DNA of 64,000 nucleotides from Rubellicoccus peritrichatus (GTDB taxonomy: Bacteria; Verrucomicrobiota; Verrucomicrobiia; Opitutales; Cerasicoccaceae): NCBI RefSeq assembly GCF_033100135.1, contig NZ_CP136920.1:5079001-5143000 (forward strand). Reading direction: 5' to 3'. This document shows positions 58,788-64,000 of this stretch, one piece after another (the stretch's first letter is position 1; each line of letters opens with the position of its first letter). Position numbers and translations under genes: made by a program. The notes under the pieces were generated by a model that saw nothing but the letters and a program-made list of their open reading frames with translations, had not been told where the DNA came from and did no database searches.

Positions 58788-60332
58788 ATGCCTTTAACAC
58801 TTGGAATAGACGCTTCAACTCAAAGTTGCTCAGCTATCGTAATCGATAGCGATGCTGGAAATATTGTTGCCGAAGCTTCCGTTAACTTTGGAGCAGACCT
58901 ACCACAATACAATGCTCCAAGCGGTTTCATCCCTGGAGGAAAGGATGGCGAAGTGCATTCCGATCCTCTGATGTGGCTGGAAGCTCTCGAATTGTGCATC
59001 ATTCGATTAAAGGAAGAAGTCGACCTCAGTCAAATTGATGCAATTTCCGGAGCTGGCCAGCAACACGGTACCGTTTACCTGAACGCATCCTGGCCGAATA
59101 CCCTTAGCTCTCTTAATTCTAGCAGCACACTCGCTGCGCAACTCAAGCAGTGCCTGTCTCGTAAAACGTCGCCAATATGGATGGATACCTCAACAGGCAC
59201 TGAATGTCAGGAAATTACTGAGTCAGTCGGAGGAGACGAATCTGTTTGTCAAAAAAGCGGTTCCATCGCAATTGAGCGCTTCAGTGGCCCTCAGATCCGT
59301 CGTTTTTTCAAGACAGAACCGGAAGCCTATGAAAAAACTCACCGCATTCACATGGTCAGCTCTTTTCTTTGCAGTGTTCTCATTGGAGCAGACGCTCCGA
59401 TTGACCATGGTGACGGTGCTGGAATGAATTTACTCAATATCAACACTTGGGAATGGGATTTGGACCTGCTCAAGGCCACAGCATCAGATCTCAGCGAAAA
59501 ACTGCCTCCTGTCAGAGCAAGTGACACAATTGCAGGAAAGATTTCAGACTACTTCTGCAAAAAGTATAGCTTCAAACAAGGCACCCCTGTCGTGACTTTC
59601 ACAGGAGACAACCCAAGCAGCCTCGTCGGAATGGGTGCGAGCTCAGCCGGAAAAGTTGTCATCAGCCTCGGCACATCAGACACCTTTTTTGCAGCGATGC
59701 CCGAAACTGCTACCGACCCGAGAGGCTACGGGCATGTCTTTGGTAATCCAAGTGGCGGCTGCATGACCCTGCAATGCTTCCTCAATGGCTCACTTGCCAG
59801 AGAAAAAGTGAAAGACCATTTCAACATGGACTGGGATACCTTCACCACAGCATTAAGTGAAACTCCCGCTGGCAATGATGGAAATCAAATGGTTCCTTTT
59901 TTCGGGCCGGAAATCAGCCCGCGAGTTACTATGGAAAAACCTCTTTTAAGAGGCACTGAAAGCTTCACACAATGGCAGGACGCAAATGCCGCCATCCGAG
60001 CCTGTGTTGAAGGTCAGTTCCTGAACATGCGTGAACGGACAGCATGGATGAAACTTCAGCCATCCGTAGTCTTTCTGACAGGTGGTGCATCTCAGAATGA
60101 TGAAATAGCGAAAATCGTAGCCAATGTTTTTAAGGTTCAGGTACAACGTCTTTCTGTCAGTGGTTCCGTAGCACTAGGTGCCGCAATGCGGGCTGCTGTT
60201 ACCGCAAACGGAACATCTCTCAATGATCTCGAATCAAAGTTCAGCCAACCTGAATCTGGCAAAACAATTCAATTTGATCCAGCTTCAGCTCAAGCTTATG
60301 ATGGAAATCAATCTCTTTTCGCAGAGCTATAG
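58788..60332 (+). CDS. FGGY-family carbohydrate kinase (xylulokinase-like)
   Basis: The 514-residue kinase begins with the phosphate-1 motif LGIDASTQSCSAIVID (Asp7 region), followed by ISGAGQQHGTVYL, the sugar-binding WMDTSTGTEC and the ATP-binding GKVVISLGTSDTFF with FLTGGASQNDEIAK near the end. The pattern is closest to xylulokinase, but the family also contains kinases for other pentitols and ketoses. It is monocistronic by position; a 244-base gap separates it from the divergent Wzc-like gene. Confidence 0.88.
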   Translation: MPLTLGIDASTQSCSAIVIDSDAGNIVAEASVNFGADLPQYNAPSGFIPGGKDGEVHSDPLMWLEALELCIIRLKEEVDLSQIDAISGAGQQHGTVYLNASWPNTLSSLNSSSTLAAQLKQCLSRKTSPIWMDTSTGTECQEITESVGGDESVCQKSGSIAIERFSGPQIRRFFKTEPEAYEKTHRIHMVSSFLCSVLIGADAPIDHGDGAGMNLLNINTWEWDLDLLKATASDLSEKLPPVRASDTIAGKISDYFCKKYSFKQGTPVVTFTGDNPSSLVGMGASSAGKVVISLGTSDTFFAAMPETATDPRGYGHVFGNPSGGCMTLQCFLNGSLAREKVKDHFNMDWDTFTTALSETPAGNDGNQMVPFFGPEISPRVTMEKPLLRGTESFTQWQDANAAIRACVEGQFLNMRERTAWMKLQPSVVFLTGGASQNDEIAKIVANVFKVQVQRLSVSGSVALGAAMRAAVTANGTSLNDLESKFSQPESGKTIQFDPASAQAYDGNQSLFAEL

Positions 60333-60420
60333 TCGATTTATTAAAATGCGATAAAACAGCATTGAGATCTTTCCTACTCATCTGAAGATAATTGGATACA
60401 TATTTGTACTAGATCACCCA

Positions 60421-60466
60421 AAAAAACAGGCGACTGGATCGTTCCAAGTCGCCTGTGCTGTTTTTT
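60421..60466 (-). terminator. Bidirectional intrinsic terminator
   Basis: A 9-bp stem (CAGGCGACT at 60427-60435 with AGTCGCCTG at 60447-60455), extended by GG/CC with one bulge. On the minus strand TTTTTT follows at once; on the plus strand TGCTG and TTTTTT follow. It lies between the FGGY kinase and the ribbon-helix-helix gene and serves both. Confidence 0.88.
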
Positions 60467-60488
60467 AAAACGTTTTGAGTGGTAGCAG

Positions 60489-60689
60489 CTATCGGCCCTC
60501 AACCTTGTCCAAAAGAACATTGGAGATAAAATTGGAGCGATTACGATTTTCCTTCGCTGCCATTTTATCAATACCCTTAACCAAGCTCTCAGAGAGACTG
60601 ATGGATATTTGAGTTTTTCCTGCAGCACGTCCGTGAGTACTCTTTGCTGCCTTTTTTGCTGCTTTCTTTGCTACTTTTTTGCGAGCCAT
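60489..60689 (-). CDS. Ribbon-helix-helix protein with lysine-rich H1-like N-terminus
   Basis: From the ATG at 60689 the protein has 66 residues. The first ~24 residues are basic repeats (ARKKVAKKAAKKAAKSTHGR) like histone H1 tails. The rest is a ribbon-helix-helix domain of the CopG/Arc type: TQISISLSESLVKGIDKMA, then RNRSNFISNVLLDKV. It should dimerise and bind DNA through the beta ribbon, with the basic arm adding non-specific contacts. No toxin gene is adjacent, so a toxin-antitoxin role is not supported. Confidence 0.8.
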   Translation of the reverse strand: MARKKVAKKAAKKAAKSTHGRAAGKTQISISLSESLVKGIDKMAAKENRNRSNFISNVLLDKVEGR

Positions 60690-61012
60690 AGCCGACAAGA
60701 CATAACGCCTTCATTTAGGAGGGAAAGCAAATAATTCATAAAAATCACGAAATTTTCGATATCATCATAACTACTGTTTGCGCCAAGTAAATGTAAGCAA
60801 AATAATCCAGAAAAAATTAAGCTGATTTTTGATCAAAATCCATTTCTTGCTTGTGGAATTTATCAAAAAAAATTGCACACATTTTGGCATTAACGAATGA
60901 TCAAGATACTGCTTAAATTATCAAAGCGAATATAAAAAAGAGGCAAGAATGCGGGCTTTTCAAATGATTGCCCATACGCCATCATTACTTTTTTCACACC
61001 AAATAAGATCAG
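60690..61012. other. 323-base AT-rich divergent intergenic region
   Basis: Promoter region between the ribbon-helix-helix gene and the prepilin peptidase. It contains a perfect 12-bp palindrome, TTTTGATCAAAA (60827-60838), which could bind a small dimeric regulator such as the neighbouring ribbon-helix-helix protein. I see no gene or RNA element. Confidence 0.4.
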
Positions 61013-62020
61013 ATGCTCCAGAACTTAGAAGCAGTTAATAATGAATTCCCGTGGTTCTTCGCCACGGTTGTTTTTATCTTCGGATGCTGCTGGGGCAGCT
61101 TTCTCAATGTTGTCATCTATCGTGTTCCGAAAAAATTGTCAGTCGTTACTCCACGATCATTCTGCACAACCAGTAAGAAACCAATACCATGGTACGACAA
61201 CATTCCAATACTAAGCTGGATCATACTTGGAGGAAAATCACGATTTGATCGTCAGCCTATCAGCATTCGCTACCCTGCAGTCGAACTCCTTACGGGAATC
61301 CTTTTTCTCTGTGCCTGGCTACTCCTTCCTCCTGTTGTCGCCCTGGTTGGCTTTCCATTTATCGCAATCCTCATCGCAGGGACATGGATTGATCTCGATC
61401 ATATGATCCTACCGGACTTCTCGACAATAGGTGGCATGCTGCTTGGCGTCCTTCTCTCTTTTTTATTTCCGGCATTGCATGACTACGCCACAGGAGAGCC
61501 CTTTTTAGTGGAAGGAATACGCTCAATGATTGTGGCAGTCATTGGTATTTTTGTCGGTTCCGGAGTCATCCTATGGATAGCAATTCTGGCTGAATCCATT
61601 CTGAAAAAGGAGGCCATGGGCTTCGGTGATGTTCTCTTCATGGGATGTATTGGTGCCTTCTGTGGCTGGCAAGGGGCACTCTTTGCAGTCTTCGGCGGTG
61701 CTTTAATAGGAACCATCGTCGTGATTCCTCTCATGATCATGGAAAAACTTTTCGGTATAAAAATCCCGGCCCTTGGTAATGTTGAAAACAGCCAAAGTGA
61801 GGAAAGCGCAGGTAAAGATACCTCAAAAGAAACGAAAGAACCGACATCAGAAGACAAAGCTGACGATTCAAAGGAAGACACCGATCTTAAAATGGGCACA
61901 GCAATTCCCTTTGGGCCATGGCTGGCACTAGGTGCAGTCATTTACTACATATTCCTACGCGGACCTGTAGATAACTATTTCTACACCCTGCAAGAGCTGC
62001 TCTTTGGCCAAACCTGGTAA
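61013..62020 (+). CDS. Prepilin peptidase (A24 family, PilD/GspO-like)
   Basis: The 335-residue membrane protein shows GCCWGSFLNVVIYRVP near the N-terminus and the two catalytic aspartate motifs of A24 peptidases: GTWIDLDHMILPD and the GxGD-type MGFGDVLFMG. The cytoplasmic loop that normally holds two CxxC zinc pairs keeps DNIPILSWIILGGKSRFDRQ but has only one cysteine (RSFCTTSKK), so zinc binding is lost. Between the last helices is an acidic insert of about 40 residues rich in Glu, Asp, Lys and Ser. It processes type IV pilin-like prepilins; the GspF gene nearby supports this. Confidence 0.9.
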   Translation: MLQNLEAVNNEFPWFFATVVFIFGCCWGSFLNVVIYRVPKKLSVVTPRSFCTTSKKPIPWYDNIPILSWIILGGKSRFDRQPISIRYPAVELLTGILFLCAWLLLPPVVALVGFPFIAILIAGTWIDLDHMILPDFSTIGGMLLGVLLSFLFPALHDYATGEPFLVEGIRSMIVAVIGIFVGSGVILWIAILAESILKKEAMGFGDVLFMGCIGAFCGWQGALFAVFGGALIGTIVVIPLMIMEKLFGIKIPALGNVENSQSEESAGKDTSKETKEPTSEDKADDSKEDTDLKMGTAIPFGPWLALGAVIYYIFLRGPVDNYFYTLQELLFGQTW

Positions 62021-62053
62021 TAAACCGCTGGTTCGAGGGCTCCGTACTAAAAG

Positions 62054-62608
62054 CTAGTCGATTCTTTCAACAGGGATGTCCAATATCCTCGCTGCTTCTT
62101 CGCGATTACCAGCGACCGCATTCAGGACCGTTTGAATATAAGCACGCTCTTTCTCTTCGAGGTGTTTGGCCAAACTAATGCAATTTTTAGGATTAATGAC
62201 ACGTGGTTTTTGTGCGCTACTCGCCTGTTCAACCGATCGCTCAATCACCTGCTTGAGTGATTCCAACTGAAATGGTTTTTCAACCACCGCAAAAGCACCA
62301 GCCTTCTTTGCCGCTTCCCGTAGATCATCATCCACGAATCCGCTCATAAGCAGGACGACAGCATCCGGATCACGTGCCAATAGCTCGTGAGTAAGCGTGA
62401 GACCGTCCATTGTATCCATCGAGTAATCAACGAGAGCGACATCAAAACGAGTCTGCTCAATACACAGGAGAGCTTCCTCACCACTAGCAGCCCCGGCACA
62501 TAGATAACCAGCTGGACCAATCAGATTTTTAATCATTTCGTGAATGGCCGGAAGGTCATCCACAATCAAAAGCGAGGGTGATGTGCCGGTCTGGGGAAGC
62601 TGTGTCAT
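62054..62608 (-). CDS. Response regulator with a short Fis-type helix (PrrA/ActR-like)
   Basis: The 184-residue protein has a receiver domain (about 13-125): LLIVDDLPAIHEM, the acceptor aspartate in VALVDYSMDTMDG, the conserved Thr/Ser in LLMSGF and Lys in VEKPF. After a linker comes a Fis-like segment, EEKERAYIQTVLNAVAGNRE, then EAARILDIP, but the protein stops at PVERID, before the usual recognition-helix end. DNA binding may be reduced. It is downstream of gspF in the same direction, separated by 123 bases. Confidence 0.8.
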   Translation of the reverse strand: MTQLPQTGTSPSLLIVDDLPAIHEMIKNLIGPAGYLCAGAASGEEALLCIEQTRFDVALVDYSMDTMDGLTLTHELLARDPDAVVLLMSGFVDDDLREAAKKAGAFAVVEKPFQLESLKQVIERSVEQASSAQKPRVINPKNCISLAKHLEEKERAYIQTVLNAVAGNREEAARILDIPVERID

Positions 62609-62731
62609 ACAAAATAAAGCGATCTATCCTCATCAATCCCTGATGGAAACCCTTCAGACAGACAATAAAATAAGTCCAAAAGGCAGGACAAAATCAAGCC
62701 TTAGTCTGAAATACTTCAGGATTACGCCGTC

Positions 62732-63886
62732 TTAGCCAACTACGGAAGAGAGCTGGAAGATCGGCAAGAACATCGCCATGACGATACCACCGATAACGAC
62801 ACCAAGAACACAAATCAAAATCGGCTCCATCAATGAAGTTAGCGATTCAACAATATTATCGACTTCAGTATCGTAGAAGTCAGCGATCTTATTCATCATG
62901 CCATCAACATTACCGGTCTGTTCGCCAGCCTTTGCCATGTGCTTGACCATGGATGGAAAATACGGTGTTGCAGCAAGCACTTCTGACAATTGTCCCCCTT
63001 GGGAGATATGCTTGATAATATCGCTACACGCGGTTTCAACATAGGTATTGTTTGACGCACTGGAGCAAATCTCAAGTGCACGCAAAATCGGAACACCTGA
63101 TTTTAGCAGGATGGCGTAAGTGCGGCAAAAGCGTGAAATATTCACCTTCTGAGTTAGGTTCCCGATAATCGGAAGCTTACTGAAGAAAACGTCTTTGGCG
63201 CGTCTACCTTTAGGTGTTGCAGTGATCTTGCCTAATGCCCACCAAGCAGCAACACCTCCAGCTATCAGGAAAATGATGTAACTCTTAAGAAAGTCACTCA
63301 AATCGATCAGCAATTGGGTCGGCTTGGGCAGTTCTGCTCCAAAATCCGCAAACATCTCCGAAAAAACAGGAATAACAAAAATCAGGAGAACATTAACCAG
63401 AATGACAGCCAAACCGATAACGGCGATCGGGTAAGTCATCGCACTCTTCACTTTCTTGATCAGCTTGAGCGAGTCTTCGAAGTAAAGAGCAACCTTTCCC
63501 ATGATATCGGCAAGCGCACCGGATGCCTCACCTGCCTCAACCATGCTGATAAAGAGATTGGGGAAAGCTTTCGGAAATTTTCTAACTGCATCGGAAAACG
63601 CCGTTCCCCCGGCAATGTCGTTACGAACATCACGTATAATAATCTTAAAAACCGGATCTTCCGTCTGATCCTGCAGAGCTTCAAGAGCACCCACCAGTGG
63701 CAAACCTGCCTGCAACATGGATGAGATTTGTTGTGTGAAAACCGTCAACGCATCCAGCTTGATCTTTTTTCGCTTAGCCGACTTTTCATACGATTTCTGT
63801 TTAGCAAGCCGCTGAGACTCTGCGAAACTTGGTTTTTTCTTTCCACCAGCGGTTGGAGCTGGCGCACTCTGTGTCAACATCGACAT
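62732..63886 (-). CDS. Type II secretion/type IV pilus inner-membrane protein (GspF/PilC family)
   Basis: The 384-residue protein has a short basic N-terminus, then two homologous GspF domains: LTVFTQQISSMLQAGLPLVG, ALEALQDQTEDP and, after the first helix pair, NISRFCRTYAILLKSGVPIL with RALEICSSASNN. Three membrane segments are visible (near 150-180, 200-225 and 355-380). It is the polytopic platform on which pseudopilin assembly occurs. The prepilin peptidase gene is about 0.7 kb away on the other strand. Confidence 0.93.
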   Translation of the reverse strand: MSMLTQSAPAPTAGGKKKPSFAESQRLAKQKSYEKSAKRKKIKLDALTVFTQQISSMLQAGLPLVGALEALQDQTEDPVFKIIIRDVRNDIAGGTAFSDAVRKFPKAFPNLFISMVEAGEASGALADIMGKVALYFEDSLKLIKKVKSAMTYPIAVIGLAVILVNVLLIFVIPVFSEMFADFGAELPKPTQLLIDLSDFLKSYIIFLIAGGVAAWWALGKITATPKGRRAKDVFFSKLPIIGNLTQKVNISRFCRTYAILLKSGVPILRALEICSSASNNTYVETACSDIIKHISQGGQLSEVLAATPYFPSMVKHMAKAGEQTGNVDGMMNKIADFYDTEVDNIVESLTSLMEPILICVLGVVIGGIVMAMFLPIFQLSSVVG

Positions 63887-64000
63887 GATTAAGAAGCTGA
63901 TTTAGGTTGTTCGATTTCCCGACAGCACGACACAGTAAAACAATTAATTAGAGCAAGTAATGAAATTCGTAGAAAAGCTTGACCCAGCTTGAACCTTCCG

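Noticed and set aside
60489-60689. Ribbon-helix-helix gene as the antitoxin of a toxin-antitoxin pair
   Set aside because: No toxin-like gene is adjacent on either side; the gene is alone and followed by a terminator.

Overview
The window reads as chromosomal DNA from a free-living, polysaccharide-degrading bacterium of the PVC group, most likely Verrucomicrobiota class Opitutae (Puniceicoccales/Opitutales-like). The reasons are a PEP-CTERM surface protein, a formylglycine sulfatase beside a Tat-exported Gfo/Idh/MocA oxidoreductase, several AraC/LacI-type sugar regulators, a NagB fused to a PIG-L domain, and a metal-transport operon whose layout matches the ytgABCRD operon of Chlamydiae. This assignment is inferred from gene content; there is no rRNA in the window.

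Layout. Positions 1-1118 hold the end of a response regulator and a NarX-type histidine kinase. At 1131-1715 lies a SET-domain protein with a lysine-rich histone-H1-like tail. Positions 1830-14796 hold the core information-processing block on the minus strand, transcribed tRNA-Thr, tuf, tRNA-Trp, secE, nusG, rplK, rplA, rplJ, rplL, rpoB, rpoC. Positions 15064-20462 form an amino-sugar module: an AraC regulator, a NagB/PIG-L fusion whose PIG-L metal site is degenerate, a ROK kinase and a separate intact PIG-L deacetylase. Positions 21423-24846 hold a run of small, AT-rich, mostly unknown genes, all on the minus strand, including a macro-domain gene interrupted by a stop; this looks like an acquired island.

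Positions 25458-29310 form a sulfatase locus with an AraC regulator and an oxidoreductase. Positions 29484-32347 hold an overlapping aminotransferase and ArnT-like glycosyltransferase pair. Next come an enoyl reductase, a secreted class C beta-lactamase-like esterase, a small lipoprotein and a HAD-like protein. Positions 36484-41355 hold a Mn/Fe-type ABC transporter in the order substrate-binding protein, ATPase, permease fused to a DtxR-type repressor, second permease, with a stand-alone DtxR/MntR regulator transcribed divergently. This is the most striking system here.

Positions 41520-54772 are a glycan-use region: an alpha/beta hydrolase, a GH172 (DUF2961) enzyme, a LacI regulator, a GH2 beta-mannosidase, a PEP-CTERM beta-solenoid protein, a XylR-like regulator and a very large heparinase II/III-like protein bracketed by two copies of one beta-solenoid module. 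Positions 55340-60332 hold tRNA-Gly, a PstS-like binding protein, a Wzc-type tyrosine kinase and an FGGY sugar kinase. Positions 60421-63886 hold a ribbon-helix-helix protein with an H1-like tail, a prepilin peptidase, a receiver protein with a short Fis helix and a GspF/PilC protein.

Intergenic DNA carries several families of long imperfect palindromes. I see no CRISPR array, transposase, integrase, rRNA or replication origin.
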